The notes: generated from the letters alone by a model not told the origin. A stretch of 64,000 nucleotides of DNA from Ligustrum vulgare (GCA_963555705.1 OY743190.1:17677491-17741490); one strand, 5' to 3'; counted from the first letter of the stretch, positions 1 to 15,500 are shown. A program made the numbers and translations.

Positions 1-2767
1 GTGTGTATCTCATTCATTCGTTGCTGCTTATCTATGCATTCATTTGATATTTAAAAAAAAAATAAAAATCAAATTTTTTGTTGATTTTTTTGCTGCCTAT
101 AATGTAGTTTAGATTGAATTGTTGCTTTAGTTAGAATAACGGACGACATTTAAATTTTATTTTTCATTAATTGCTTATCCATATCAGACTCTATAAATTG
201 AGCACGTAGTCATGATCAAATTATTACTTGTGTATGGATATACTTTGCATGTGTGGTATTTTCATTTTTCATACCTAGGATTGACCATTTTATCCCTCAC
301 CTTAAGTCTATAGATATCCTGGCCTTTAACTTAGAAACCAAACTTTTGAGGGTCTGAAGTTCAAAAAATATGCCTTTGGTTGAAGGGGTTTATGTCCATG
401 AGTATAAGCTAGCACTAGCTGCATAAAAATAGTCTTATTCTTTTCATCATAGCCCTTTTTACCTGAGCAATTAATGATGTGATCCCATTCGGGGTGCTAT
501 CGGAAGAAACACTGAAAAGTTCCAAATTCAGGTTGTAGATGAACAGTAGGGTCTTGATCCGAAGGGCTTCACAACATAGGAATAGAAGATGCAGAAACAA
601 GAACCAAGATTTGTGAATACCACAAGGGTTTTCCAGATCCTTGATAAGTTCAGGTTTTGAACACCACAAAGATTGTTAACCTTTGATCATTTCTGGATGA
701 AAAGCACAAGACGATTAATCTTGATAAGTTTGAGTTTGTAAAAGTGAATCCTCACATTTACTGTTGAGCAAAATTCATATGTTTATTGAAAATCAAAAGC
801 TCCCTATTACATTGAAGAAGACTTGAATATAAAGCAGTAAAAACGGACTAAGCAAACCCTAGCAACTATAGAGGCGTAAAATAAAACTTAACATAATTAA
901 AAAAGGAAAACAAAATAAAAACACGAAAACCCTATTCCGGATAACTGCGGGATCGCGTAGGGTAACTAGGCGCGATCAGATGGAAGGCGCCCTAATTCTC
1001 GGGTCAATTTTTTCCTGCTTGGTGACTCGAGTAATTAATTCTTTAAGGGTTCTCAAATCTTGGTGTCCTAAAATCATCTAACTTTGGATTCACTGGCCTA
1101 AAGCTCACTATAGGGTCACCTAGAAAGCTTGATAAGAAGGGTACTGCACAAAAGATGATAAAATAAAAATATATATTTATATAAATAAAGTGCTTGTTAT
1201 AAGCTTTGGGACAAGAGTTCTTGAGACTAGGGGTGACAAAATGGGAATTTATTACCATCAGCCGAGTGTCCACACTTCGAAAAGGAAGAACATGAAAGCT
1301 GTCATGCACGCGATCGAGGCTTCTTTATCCACGCGGTTGCAGGACTTTCAGGCTGGGTCGGATTTTTCTCCTTAAAACATAGATTTGCTATTTTTTCCCA
1401 ATTCAACTATATTTCTTCCTCTACCTATATATATGAGATGTGTTGAACGTGAATATGGTTCCTCCACCACATTATTTCATTCCAAAACTCTACTAACTTC
1501 TTGAGAGAATCATATAGTGCAAAGGCAAGATTGAAAATTTATGCAAATAGAAGAATGATTTCTCCAACTTTTTTATGAATTATACCAATTCTTGTTGTTA
1601 TTATCTTCAATTATGTTTCTAGGATCTTGATGAAGTTTTTACTTTTCGGATTTCATGTTTTGACATTAGTTTAATTTAATCCAAGTTGTGGGTTTGAGCA
1701 ATTAATTCCAATTTATATGTTTCTACGATTATTTGATCACTAGTTGTATGAATGTTGTGACATGTTCTTAAGTTTGAAAGATTAGGAATTTGTTAGACTT
1801 TTTTTAATTTCCATAAAGGTCGATAGGAGATAGAAATATACCGCTATACTTTGTAAAGTCTTTAATTTTTCATAAATCGTTAATGCTTTTCTTCGTGTTC
1901 GCATCTATCATAGAAATATGGGTTGATCACATATAGAAATATGTTTAATTCACCTCTTGAAATAGGGTTTTAAAAAGAATTAGGAACATTGATTTCAATT
2001 TCTATGAATTGTTACTAGAAATTTAAATTAAAATATAAATGGTGAAAATAAAAGTGGAATCTTGGTTCTAGCATATTTCTCTCATAAATTTTATATTTCA
2101 AAAATCGTTTACCTTTTCATTGATTGTTTAATTTTGAATCAAAATCGAATTGATATTTTTTTTTTATAGTTTCGGTTAAGGTTAATGATCTAAAATATAT
2201 TTTGACTCAATCCTCGTGGGAACGATACACAGACTCATTGTTCACTTTAATAATTGTGCAATCCGTAGACATGCAAAAGGAATTAATGCAACAGTGACCA
2301 CCCGATTTAATCTATTGCACTACAATTCACATATTTAATTTTGCAACAATACAAATGACACTCAATTACAAAAATTTTAGTATTAAAAAACATAAAGTGC
2401 ATATTTTAACTCGAAATTTTAAAAGAATATGTATCTTTGAGGTCATTTGGAATCCACTAATTTATTTTTTTAGCAAACCACGATTTTAAACCGCACCTAA
2501 CCATGAAAAATGGTTTGGTTTCGTTTGATTTGAAAAAAAATTCAAACCATTTTAAATGGTTTTGAGCCCCATAAAACTAATTATTTATTATATCGACGAA
2601 ATAGTAACTTCAGGATTTGATGAGTACTATTACATCTCTATCTATACGACTGCTATATAATTGAAATTCTGTGTAAGCTCTTGGTTTTTTAGGTGAGCAC
2701 GGACTTCATTGTTGCCACTCCCACATTCGTGTCTGAGGAAATGAGGTCATGTACCATTCATTGCCTT
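1..2767. other. AT-rich intergenic DNA, no supported gene
   Basis: No ORF here resembles a known family, and the short ORFs are scattered and lack domain-like composition. From about 1380 to 2330 there is a TATA-like run (near 1420) and, near 2210, a phrase similar in style to the ends of some plant gypsy LTRs. I could not find a partner LTR or a target duplication, so it is at most an old LTR remnant. The Tat element begins at 2768. Confidence 0.4.
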
Positions 2768-3389
2768 TGTTGACATATAAAAATACTCAATTCAAAGGCC
2801 CAATATGAGAGTCTGAAATGTGGGAGCCCATTACAATTAACATGTCGATGTGAAGAAATATGGATGATTGGGTGATGGCAGAGGTGTCTGGATGATTGAA
2901 TTATTGGGCGAATGAGGAGGCAATTTCCATAACTTACACAGGGATCTAAGGAAGATTATTGGAGCCTCCCGTGAGCAGTTATTATGTGAACGGTTAAAGA
3001 AGATCATGGGAAGTTATTTAGTGTAAGGGAGTGGGAGACGATTAAGCAAAGTGGCATGAAATAGTTATCAAAAACAAGTTACGAAGGTATGGCAGCAAAT
3101 AAAAAGATTAAAAGTAGTAGGAAATTTTATGCCAATTTGTATATATAGTAGAAAGTTAGGCGTTTACAAGAACAACAAATCCAAACTCTCAAAACAGAGA
3201 TGTAATCTTCTTATCTTAGATTTTAGAATTATCCTAGTTTAATTTATGTGTTTGCGCCCCTTGGAGGCATCCTATTAATTAAGCTTTCTTTAGTGCAAGC
3301 AACCCTTTGGAACTTTTCTCAAGAGGTTTGTCCCTTATACTTTTTTCTGATCCCTTCTGCTTGTTAGCATGACAGAAACAACACCTGCA
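2768..3389 (+). repeat. 5' LTR of the Tat element
   Basis: It starts TGTTGACATATAAAAA and ends in a CCTGCA-type terminus. It aligns along its length with 21902-22519, with many substitutions, so the insertion is old. It contains a TATA-like box and, downstream, a conserved stretch around the phrase AGAGGTTTGTCCCTTA. Confidence 0.8.
3140..3147 (+). promoter_or_regulatory. TATA-like box in the Tat 5' LTR
   Basis: TATATATA lies inside the LTR about 250 bp before its 3' end and is conserved in the 3' LTR near 22265. The position suits the U3/R boundary of a plant LTR. This is inferred from position and sequence only. Confidence 0.5.
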
Positions 3390-3639
3390 TAAACAATTTG
3401 GAATGCCCAGTTTGACAATTGGTGTAGGAAAGTTTAAAGCATCATGCCTCTTAAAGATTGTGACAAGGAGCCAGTCGCACATCGATTTCTTCCTTCTATA
3501 ATTGAAGAACAAGAAGTTAAACAAAGCCCGGATGTATGAAACGAAGTTGAGCCAATGTACAATGCGTGCTATCCTGGTAGAACTCATTCAAGACGTCGTT
3601 GAGTAGGTAAATTTACAAACTATTCATACTATAGAAAAA

Positions 3640-6600
3640 ACTGTTCAAAATAGAAATAGGCATTATGACAAAATAGCTAAACAATTAGGCTCTTTGAACA
3701 AATTAATGAACAAACTGGTTGGTCAAATATATCAATTAAAAACTATGGAATGGGGTAATAATTTCCAAACTATGAGCCTAATAAGTAACGATTCACCAAA
3801 TGTAAATGTAAACACATGTTTACCAACAATTGATATGATTCAAAGCCTAGAAACATCACATATTGGTACGTCTAATATGGGGGGTCTTAAATCTTCCAAT
3901 CCGGGAGGTTTTGGAACATCCACTATGAGGATACTCTTAATATAAGGGAAAATATCCAAAATAATGAACTAAGTGCTACACGCATGAGTGAAAGAGCAAA
4001 CCCAATCATTCAGTGGCATTAATGAAGCAAACAATGGTCCATTCATTGCTAATGTTGGGGTCAATCCTATCAGACCACCGGAAATGCCTTACGTACAATA
4101 GCTAATATGTCCTCAATTTGATCCCAATGCCATGTTGAGTGAACAAATAATGAAGATCCTACAAGACCTAATGGCCTTTGGAACATGACCAGTAATTCTT
4201 CCAACATATAGGAAGCCTTACCCAGATTGGATAGATCAAGCGTATCATTGTCCTAGGGGGTCTAAAGTACCGGAATTCTCTTTATTCACTTGTTTAGGAG
4301 AAATACCCACTTTGGAGGACATAGGATGTTTCACATTACGATGTGTCTAGATCACAAATCATCACAAAATGAGTTTATTCCCAAGTTCACTTACTGAGGT
4401 TGCATTCTAATGGTCTATCAACTTGTCAGCAAATTTTGTTCAAAATTGGCAGTAGTTAGAGCAGTTATTCCATGCCCAATTTTATAAAACTGAACCTGAA
4501 GTAACTTTAGCAGATTTAACAAATTCACGAAAATTTCAAAATGAATGAGTTGAATCATTTTTTCAAAGATTTAAAATTGTTTGGAAAAAATGCTTAGTCT
4601 CCTTGCCTGAAAAGGAATTTCTTAGAATCACCCAAAGTTATTTTAATTTTGAATGAAAAATAAATTTCAAGATAAGGAGTTCCCTGATCTCTTTCAACTT
4701 AGAGAGAGTGTTGTTAGATATGAGCGTCAGTTGAGAGAAGAGGAACAGATGAAAAATGCTCATAAAGGGACTTACTACAGAGATCCTAATTTGAGATACA
4801 TGCCATTGATACTGATGAAGATAAAGTCAAAGTATGTTTAGCTGAGTTTGTCAAAGGAAACACATATGAATGTCATGTATTGACCAAACTTGAAATATCA
4901 AATAAAAATAAAATGGCAAAAGAAGAAAACCCAAAAAAACTCAGAGTGTTTTCATTTCATGTAACAAAAGCCGACATATTATTTAACTGGCTATAAAAGG
5001 ATGAGTAGATAAAACCGAGGGACAAGGATAGATTTCCAAACATTGAACAAATTAAGGGTAGAAAATATTGTGAATAGCATAATGTATGGTCTTATATGAC
5101 TAACAGTTGCTTGGAATTTTGTAACATAATACAAGATGTCATTGAATCTTGATGAATTACCTTTGATTCTAAAAAGAAGATGCGAGTGGATAGAATACTT
5201 TCCTACAATCAGTTGACATTGATATGGTCATCCCTATTTTTAAAAAGCAAAATTTACCAAAGTTCAACTTTGTGGTAGATGAAAAAGAGTACGAACCACA
5301 TCCCAGTATTTTTGAGTGACTGAAAGGGAAAGCTATTGATAAAGGAGATGAAAGTTTATGGCTAGATACCAAAACGAAATTCTCAAGGTTACAAAAAAAA
5401 AAAAAAAAAAACAAAAGCAAATAGACAACCATTGCATCAAGCTAAGCCGCAACAGTTTAAGGGACAAGTAATGATGGGTCCAGGTAGATCATATAGCCTA
5501 TGGTTATACACAAAGAAGTTTAGGAGATTTCCAAGTCGTCCACATAATCTCAAAACATTTAGGCTACTGCCATATCGCCTAAATGTATGGCATTCATACA
5601 ATCTTAAGTTAGGGAAAGTAATTCCATTTGACGAGATGACAAGAACGCAACAGAATTGATATCAAAGGAATTATGGATGAATGATAAGGCAACAACGGGG
5701 TATAAGACAACATAAGCTAGCAAACCTTGTTTGAATGGAGAATCGTGACGTTTCAGAAGCCAAACAAGGTAATGGTTTGAAAGAATCATTGAAAGAAGCA
5801 TCATCAAGTAAGTCTATTTGGAGATCAATATTTTTCCAAAGAGAAGGATGAAGACAGAGATGTTGCTAGGCGATCAACTAACATCCAACTCAGCACTTTA
5901 CCTCCAAACATGGCCATTAATTATGTGTTGGTCAATGATTTTCATAACTAAGAGATAAATGAGAAGAATCAGAAGATGTAGCATGGACATTGGAACGAGA
6001 AGATAATACTCTTATTGAGGCAATCCCACCAAGTGAGGAAACATATAATTTGGATGATGATGTGATGACCGATATAGAAGATGAACAAGACTTGGAAGCA
6101 AAATGTAGAGTATTGCGTGGCAAACATCTCAGGCGGCTGTACCAGGAAGGCGATCCGGCAGTAGGTTTATTGGGAATCACCTAGACCATCGTTAGATTAT
6201 TTGGTTTTATATGGAACCCCCAAGAGGAAGAAGAGGGTACATCGCACTGAAAAGGACATGTCATCTCCAAGGATTTTCCCTCCATCTATTGGTAGGGGAG
6301 AAACATCAGTTGGTCCCATGCAAGCAAAAAAGTCAACGAAATCCAAGGCGAAAGCATGTTACAAGTAGACCTATCTAGAAAAACGAGCATGAAAAGGGAA
6401 GACAAAAAAAAAGGAGCTTGAGCAAATTGAAAAGGTGATGTTCAAAAAAAGTTTTCTTAAGTCTGACTAAACACTTAAGGTCCTTGTACATAAAGGCCTT
6501 TTTTTATGGCATCCAAATCTCTAAAGTTCTTATAGACTACAGAGTAGACATCAACGAAATTCCATACAAAATGTTAAAGAAGTTTGCAAAGTCAGACACA

Positions 6601-6925
6601 AATATAATTCGAACTGAGGTAGTACTAATCGGTTTCAATTGGCGAACAACCTCGGGCAAGGGAGTAATACCATTGGAAATAACAGTAGGGAGTACGAAAA
6701 AAACTACTTTATTCTTTATAATAGACGGTCCCATGAGTTATAATGTGTTACTAGGAAGAGATTGGATACATGAAAATCAGTGTATACCATCATCACTCCA
6801 TCAATGCTTAATATTCTGGAACGATAAAGGAGATGTTGAAGTTGTACAAGCTGATCAACGACCCTTTGTAGCAGAAGCAAACTATGTGGAACAATTCATG
6901 TATGAAGGCAACTATGGGCTAGTCT
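3640..6925 (+). pseudogene. gag-pro: Tat gag-protease, decayed
   Basis: The reading is broken by many stops and frameshifts but can be followed by motif. A gag core spans about 4195-4640, including FYKTEPEVTLADLTN near 4490. It is followed by a charged stretch at 4653-4800 (FPDLFQLRESVVRYERQLRE). A zinc-knuckle-like C-H-C remnant lies at about 5060-5110. The longest open piece, 6484-6936 (150 aa), is the aspartic protease: it has the flap/fold signature YNVLLGRDWIH, but the catalytic D-[ST/N]-G position reads DYR, so it would be inactive. The pieces correspond to the N-terminal half of a Tat polyprotein. The reading is lost at the poly-T that marks the LINE 3' end. Inferred function in an intact relative is the capsid and its maturation. 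Confidence 0.7.
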
Positions 6926-7099
6926 TTTTTTTTTAATAGGTTGAGCCGTTCAAAGTATATCTTCGTACGGGCCAGGAGCTAACATTAAAATTAAATAGTA
7001 CATGGAAGGAGGGGGACATAGACCTGACCTCCAAGATAAAGGAAATGTAGTAATTGATAAAAAACGAAGTGGAAGAAATAAAAGGGAAAAACATGGCCC

Positions 7100-7968
7100 G
7101 TACATCAAAAGAATAAAGTACAAAAACTAGATTATAATCCTCTAAAGCTGGGAAGTCCATGTCCATCAATCTGTAGAAGATCCTTGATGCTGAGTGGTAG
7201 ATCTTGTGGTCCATACTCTCGGTAAACTCTCGAGTCCTATCCCTCAGAAGCAAGTGAATTAGCAACCTGATTACCCTCACGAAAAATGTGAGAGATAGTG
7301 TCCCTGTCCAGATGAAGAATATCCTTGATCTTTCTAAGAATCCCTTGCATCTGCCAAGGCCCACTCGTCCTGGCGATGCAATGAATGGCCACTGTAGAGT
7401 TAAACTCAATCCAAATAGAAGTGATACCCAGTCTGCGAGCAAGAATTATCCCCTCAAGGATAGCGAATAGCTCTGCCTCTAATTTAAGGAGTCTTTATAG
7501 AAAGCTGGGAATGCCCTAATACACTGTCCATCATCATGATCCCTGATGATACCCCCTCCACTAGCAGAGCCATCCTTGACGTAACCATCACTGTTAAGCT
7601 TGTTTGCTCCCACTGATGGAACACACCAAAGAACCAAAATGGGGGGGGGGGGGTGGAGGGGTAGATATAGGAAGAGTAATACCAAATAGTGGGGCAGTAG
7701 CAGTATACCCATGCCAATGCTGCTGTCTGATGAGCCGCCCAATGTGAAGGAATGAAATCATCCAATACACCCTCCAAATAATCCTCCATGGCTCCATCTG
7801 AATGTCCCTACGTTTCACGTCATTCCTCTCTTTCCATAGGAACCAAATAATCAACAGAGGAATGATGGTGCAAATATGGCCCAGACGAACATAGCATCCA
7901 GAGTATCTCCAACGCTAGAATCTCTGCCTGATATCCTCACGCAGAGTCTTGGAAACATGAAAATATCC
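7100..7968 (-). pseudogene. LINE C-terminal part: post-zf-RVT linker and RNase H
   Basis: On the minus strand 7854-7594 reads IIWFLWKERNDVKRRDIQ, the usual segment after zf-RVT. A run of 12 or so G on the plus strand (about 7641-7652) then breaks the frame into a proline run. The following frame reads LNSDGYVKDGSASGGGIIRD, the first RNase H strand with its catalytic Asp, and AELFAILEGIILARRLG with its Glu. At the third and fourth acidic positions the reading is IEFNS and REGNQVANSLA, with Asn in place of Asp at both, so activity would be lost. Plant L1 LINEs often end in such an RNase H. The 3' end of the LINE continues to about 6935. Confidence 0.75.
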
Positions 7969-7973
7969 CCCAA

Positions 7974-10214
<2,241 letters not shown>

Positions 10215-10217
10215 TCG

Positions 10218-10229
10218 TGGTATTAGAGC
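10218..10229 (+). promoter_or_regulatory. Primer-binding site (tRNA-Met initiator)
   Basis: TGGTATTAGAGC lies four bases after the LTR end and matches the common plant TGGTATCAGAGC primer-binding site at all but one position. It would prime minus-strand cDNA synthesis. Confidence 0.85.
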
Positions 10230-10580
10230 GGGTCTACATTTCTGTAGACTTGCAACTTTTCTAAAAATAATAATAATGATAAATGATGTTTAACGAATTT
10301 TTTCCATTTCCATCATTCTTTCCGCCGACTCCGAAGGTAACGAAGTTTAGCATGTTTATTTTATTTATTTTGGATACTTGAGAAATAAATTATTTTGAGA
10401 TTTAGACAAGAAAGAATGAGAAGATGAGAAAGAATTAGAAAACTAGTATCTGAAATAATGAGAAAGAAAGAAACGAGTTTTGGAGCATAATGGGAATTAA
10501 TACGGTTTAGAAAAAAAAAATGTTTTACATGCAATATTTTGTCCTTGAATTTGCGCGAATAATAGAACCCTAACTGGACT

Positions 10581-11066
10581 TTGCATAATTTGATTTTAGA
10601 CATGGCACCACTTGGATGGATTTCAGACCACGTTCTTAGTTTTTACGCCATGCGCCACCACTTCATAGTTAGTGGATTTAGGATGACTGACGCTCAGTTC
10701 ATCGTCAAACTTTTATTATCTTTCCCAAAAAATAAAAAGACATTAGCGTACGCATTTTATGATGACGTAAAGATTCGTCTGGGAGAGAACGTGAGCTTCC
10801 AGACTGTCTGTGACGAATTTGTGATGTGATGGGATGGTTTCCGAGTCCCTACTCCAGCATTGGAAGTGGTAGTCATATCGGATGACGAGGAGGAGCCAAA
10901 TGAGATACCTGATGCTGAGTCAGGGACCTATGATTACACAGCTGGTTTACAGGGCTATGTTCCAGATTCACCAGACTATTTTCCTGGTTCACCAAGCGTC
11001 ACACCCGGTGCCCTAGAATATACACCTGGCACACCCGAACCTAACTCCGTCAATAATCACATATAG
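10581..11066 (+). pseudogene. Leader ORF of the Tekay-like element, unknown function
   Basis: One frame stays open from 10581 to 11066 except for a single TGA at 10827-10829, giving about 160 codons; the ATG at 10599 is an alternative start. The first half is mixed hydrophobic/basic with no family I recognise. The second half is acidic (ISDDEEEPNEIPDAES) and then carries five spaced S/T-P or G-S/T-P motifs (PDSPDYFPGSPSVTPG and similar). It lies between the primer-binding site and gag, in the same strand, and about 240 bp before the gag start. It could be an accessory protein, an N-terminal extension of gag in relatives, or captured sequence. I do not assign a function. Confidence 0.5.
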
Positions 11067-11309
11067 GGGGATAGGACTAGCGATAGGCGTTTTAGCAATT
11101 CTTTGCCTTATTCAGCAATTTTCCCCCATTACAGTAATAATGATGTATCCTCTTTGAAGGAATTTTAGTTATTAATAAAAGAGATTCATTTTTATATTAC
11201 GAGCTGCATTTTCAAAAGTGATATTGGATTTGAATGTATGAGATGATTGGTTGTCTATATTTCCTATCAAGAAATAATAAACGTGTTGTTTTATTTTTGA
11301 TAAAGGGAA

Positions 11310-12290
11310 ATGTCTAGACGCACTAACAGAAGCACAATGGATCGACCCACCTCGGAACAGGACCACACAGAACAAGGCCCCACAGCCGAGTCCACTGTCA
11401 TCAGGGACCTACTTCAGGCCGTACAGGATTTGAGGCAGGCCCCGGCAAGTTCCTCAGTACCGATCATCGAACAATTCAGAAGGTATCGCCTGCCCACTTT
11501 TGATGGCGAGAATGGTCAATTAGCGGTGGAAGAATGGTTACAGGTAATTGAGAAGATTTTTAAGCACATCTCGTGTTCTGAGAATAGGAAGGTTTCATGT
11601 ACAGAATTTATGTTGGTCGACCGGGCCAGCTTTTGGTGGGAGTCCGCATCTCGGACAAGGACTGAGGCTGAGCAAGTAGCTTTGACGTGGGAAGAGTTTA
11701 AGGAGGAGATCAAAGACAAGTTCTTCCCACGGGCCCTCCGAGATCACAAGGAGGCCGAATTTCTGCACTTGGTTCAAGGTGAAATTGACATCACTGATTA
11801 TGAACGGAAGTTTGAAGAACTGTCACGGTATGCTCCACATCTGGTGGAAATTGAAGCTAAGAAAGCACTCCATTTTGAGAGAGGATTGAGGTCGGACATC
11901 ACACAGATTGTTAGCTCCCATGAATTGCCCACCTACCGAGAAGTCGTTAAGAAAGCCCAAGATGTGGCATATGTTGGTGCGAAAACTAGCACCCAGAGTA
12001 ACCATAACAACCAGAGGCGCCCGAGTAAACAGAAATGGCATGGCTCAAATCAGAACATAAATTAGACATCCAACAAGAGGCCAAATACAGGACCTGCCAG
12101 AGGTCAGATGACTAATTCCACCCCCACCATGTCCTAAGTACTAGAGGATGCACAAAGGGGAATGTCTTTTCGGAAAAAGAGTCTGTTACAGGTGTGGTTA
12201 GCTAGGTCACTTTGCATCGGATTGAAATGCTGCACCTACTCAGGGTCCTGACCAAAAGAAGAACGTCGATCAGAACAGAAAAGGGAAGGC
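11310..12290 (+). pseudogene. gag: Gag of the Tekay-like element
   Basis: The open part, 11310-12065, is 251 aa and contains a retrotransposon-gag domain at about residues 50-190 (FDGENGQLAVEEWLQ, WEEFKEEIKDKFFP, ALHFERGLRSDI). A stop at about 12063 cuts it. Beyond this the same polyprotein can be followed to a CCHC zinc knuckle at 12184-12225 (CYRCG, then GHFASD); a TAG sits inside the knuckle at 12199 and the last Cys codon is TGA (12223). Gag would form the virus-like particle, and the knuckle would bind RNA. Start chosen at MSRRTNRS because the preceding region is non-coding and the start is followed at once by a Thr/Gln-rich N-terminus typical of the family. Confidence 0.8.
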
Positions 12291-12468
12291 CTGAGTATTT
12301 ACCACGGACACTGTTGATGACTCCGAAGTGATTGCAGGTACGCCAATCAAATTTGGCTCCCAAAAGAAGAACATCGATCAGAACTAAAAAGGGAAGGCCA
12401 TAGTATTTTCCATGGACATTGTTGATGACTCCGAAGTGATTACAGGTACACTAATCAAATTTGGCTCC
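12253..12468 (+). repeat. In-frame tandem duplication, 2 x 108 bp
   Basis: 12253-12360 and 12361-12468 are direct copies starting CAAAAGAAGAAC and ending AATTTGGCTCC, with roughly ten differences. The unit is 36 codons, so it keeps the frame between the zinc knuckle and the protease. Confidence 0.9.
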
Positions 12469-12549
12469 ATGTATCTATCTTGTTTAAATTTTTGTACACC
12501 ATGCATTACTCAAATTGATAAGTTAACTGACAACAGGCATACTATCTTT

Positions 12550-15500
12550 TTCTGGTATTCCAGTATACGTCTTAATAGATTCTGGCGCAACGCATTCGTT
12601 TATAGCTGATGCGTGCCTAACTAGACTAGATTTGAGGGGAGAAACAACGGGTAGTATACTTGAGGTGAATTTACCGTCAGGGGGAATTTTGGACACCGAA
12701 AAGATAGTCAAGTCGGTACAAATAGATTTCGATTGAATAGTGCTTGAAGCAGACCTAAATGTTATTCCGATGAAGGACTTCGACATTATTCTTGGAATGG
12801 ACTGGCTGAGTTCTAATCGAGCCGCAATCATGTGTCACGAGAAGAAAGTCATATTTCGAAGGAATGAGGACGAAGTATTCAGATTTTACGGGCCAAAGGT
12901 TAAGGCACTTCCTCGCCTTATCTCGGCTTTGCAAGCCGAAAAGCTACTTGCCAAAGGAAATTGTCAAGGTTATCTGATAAATCTTCAAGATAAACCATCT
13001 GAAGAAATCAAATTGGAGTCAGTACCAGTTGTGTGTGATTTCAAAGATGTTTTTCCAGACGACCTGCCCGGCACACCGCCAGATAGGCAAGTGGAATTTT
13101 CTATTGAATTGGTGCTAGGAGCTACCCCTGTTTCAAAAGTTCCATATCGTATAGCGCCGAAGGAATTGCAAGAATTAAAGGTTTAGCTGGAAGAACTACT
13201 TGAGAAAGGTTTTATTAGGCCGAGTGTGTCTCCATGGGGAGCACCTATCCTATATGTGAAGAAGAAGGATGGTAATATGAGGATGTGCATTGATTATAGG
13301 GAGCTTAACAAGTTTACGATAAAGAATAAATACCCCCTTCCCAGGATCGAAGATTTATTCGATCAACTAAAAGGAGCTGCTATATTTTCAAAGATGGACT
13401 TAAGGTCTGGTTACCACTAGTTGAAAATCAAGTCCACTGATGTACAAAAGACAGCATTCAGGACTCGATATGGGCATTATGAATTCATAGTGATGCCATT
13501 CGATCTTACGAACGCACTTGTGGTATTTATGGATTTGATGAACAGAGTTTTTCACCAGTATCTGGATAAGTTCGTCAATGTGTTTATCGACGATATTTTG
13601 GTCTATTCCAAAGATTCAGAACAACATGCAGAACATTTGAGGAATGTGTTGGAGACACTACGAGCTGAGAAGTTTTACGCCAAATTCTAGAAATGTGAAT
13701 TTTGGCTTGAGAGAATAGGCTTTCTGGGTCACATTGTCACAATCAATGGCATTGAGGTTGATCCTTCAAAAATTGAGGCGGTGACTAATTGGACTACACC
13801 AGCGAATGCAAGTGATGTGAGAAGTTTTCTGGGATTAGCCGGGTATTACTGGCGATTCATAGAGGGTTTCTCTAAGATAGCAAGCCCCATGACTCAGTTG
13901 AAAAGAAAAGGTGTGAAATTTCAATGGACAGATCAGTGTGAACGAAGTTTCCAATAATTGAAGAACAGACTGGTCTCAGCACCAGTGTTAGCAGTACCTG
14001 ATGGATTTGTCATCTATAGTGAAGCCTCTAAACAATGATTGGGATGTGTACTAATGTAGAAGGGTAGAATGATTGCTTATGCTTCAAGGAGTTGAACATG
14101 AGACAGCGTCGATGGCTGGAACTAGTAAAGGATTACGATTGCACTATTCTTTACCACCTGGGTAAAGCTAATAAAGTTGTAAATGCATTAAGCAGGAAGG
14201 ATGCTGGTCAGTTATCAGCTTTGGGAACAGTACAAGGACAATTGATTCAGGATTTTCAGAACCTGAGAATTGAAGTGAGAACCCCAGCAATTCAAAGTTA
14301 TAGCAGATTGGCAAATTTAACAGTTATGCCAGATTTGAGAAGTAGAATTATGAAAGTTCAGGAAGGAGATAAATTCTTACAAAAGATCCGAATGGAAGTT
14401 GGAACTGGAAAGCGAATAGGCTACGAGATCGCAATTGACAAAGCACTTATGTTCAAGGGTCGCCTTTGTGTATCGAAAGATGATCAGATCAGGAATGAAA
14501 TTTTAGGGGAAGCTCATTCAGCACCGTATGAAGCTCACCCAGGAGGAACGAAAATGTATCGTGATTTACGCACTACATTCTGGTGGAGGAACATGAAAGG
14601 ATGTATTGTAAAATTTGTCTTACGATGCATGACTTGCCAACAAGTCTAGGCTGAACATCAGAGACTATCAGGATTGTTAAATCCTTAGGACATACCAGAA
14701 TGGAAATGGGGGAAAATTGCCATGGATTTTGTGATAGGTTTACCAAGAATAGTGAGGGGACATGACACCATTTGGGTCATTGTAGACCGACTTACAAAGT
14801 TAGCCCATTTCCTTTCAGTACGAATGACTCTCAGTGTAGATCATTTTGGCCCAGATTTATGTTAGGGAGATCGTTCGACTTCATGGGGTTCTAGTGTCTA
14901 TTGTTTCAGACAGGGATCTGAGATTCACTTCGAGATTTTGGAAGAGCTTACATGTGGCTGTGGGGACTAAATTAAATTTTAGTACCGCTTACCATCTGCA
15001 GACAGACGAGAAGTCTGAACGCACCATTCAGACTTTAGAGGATATGCTTAGAGCCTGTGTTATGGACCTGAGCGGCAATTGGGAAACTCACTTGCCATTG
15101 GTGGAGTTTTCTTACAGCAACAGTTTTCAGGCTACCATTAGTATGGCACCATACGAGGCACTGCATGGGCGAAGATGTCGATCGCCAGTCTATTGGGATG
15201 AGGTTGGCGAGAGGAAGTTATTGGGTCCATAATTGATTGAAAGGACTGTAGAGGCTATTGAGAAGATTAGACAGCGGATTAAAGCTTCCCAAGATAGACA
15301 GAAAAGCTATGCCGATCAAAGGAGAAAATATTTGGAATTTGATATTGGAGAGAAAGTGTTTTTGAAAGTATCTCCTACGAAGGGTACCATCCGTTTCGGC
15401 AAAAGAGGAAAGTTAAGGCCTTGTTTTATCGGGCCATTCGAGATATTAGAGAAAGTGGGTAATGTGGCTTATCGATTAGAGTTACCACCCGAGCTCTCCG

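Noticed and set aside
5432..5659. Separate 75-aa gene
   Set aside because: Its text continues the decayed Tat gag-pro polyprotein (the R-L-N-V/A-W-H-S-Y-N-L region) and is not an independent gene.
6484..6936. A host aspartic protease gene
   Set aside because: The sequence is a Tat retrotransposon protease in context with gag upstream, and it lacks the catalytic Asp motif.
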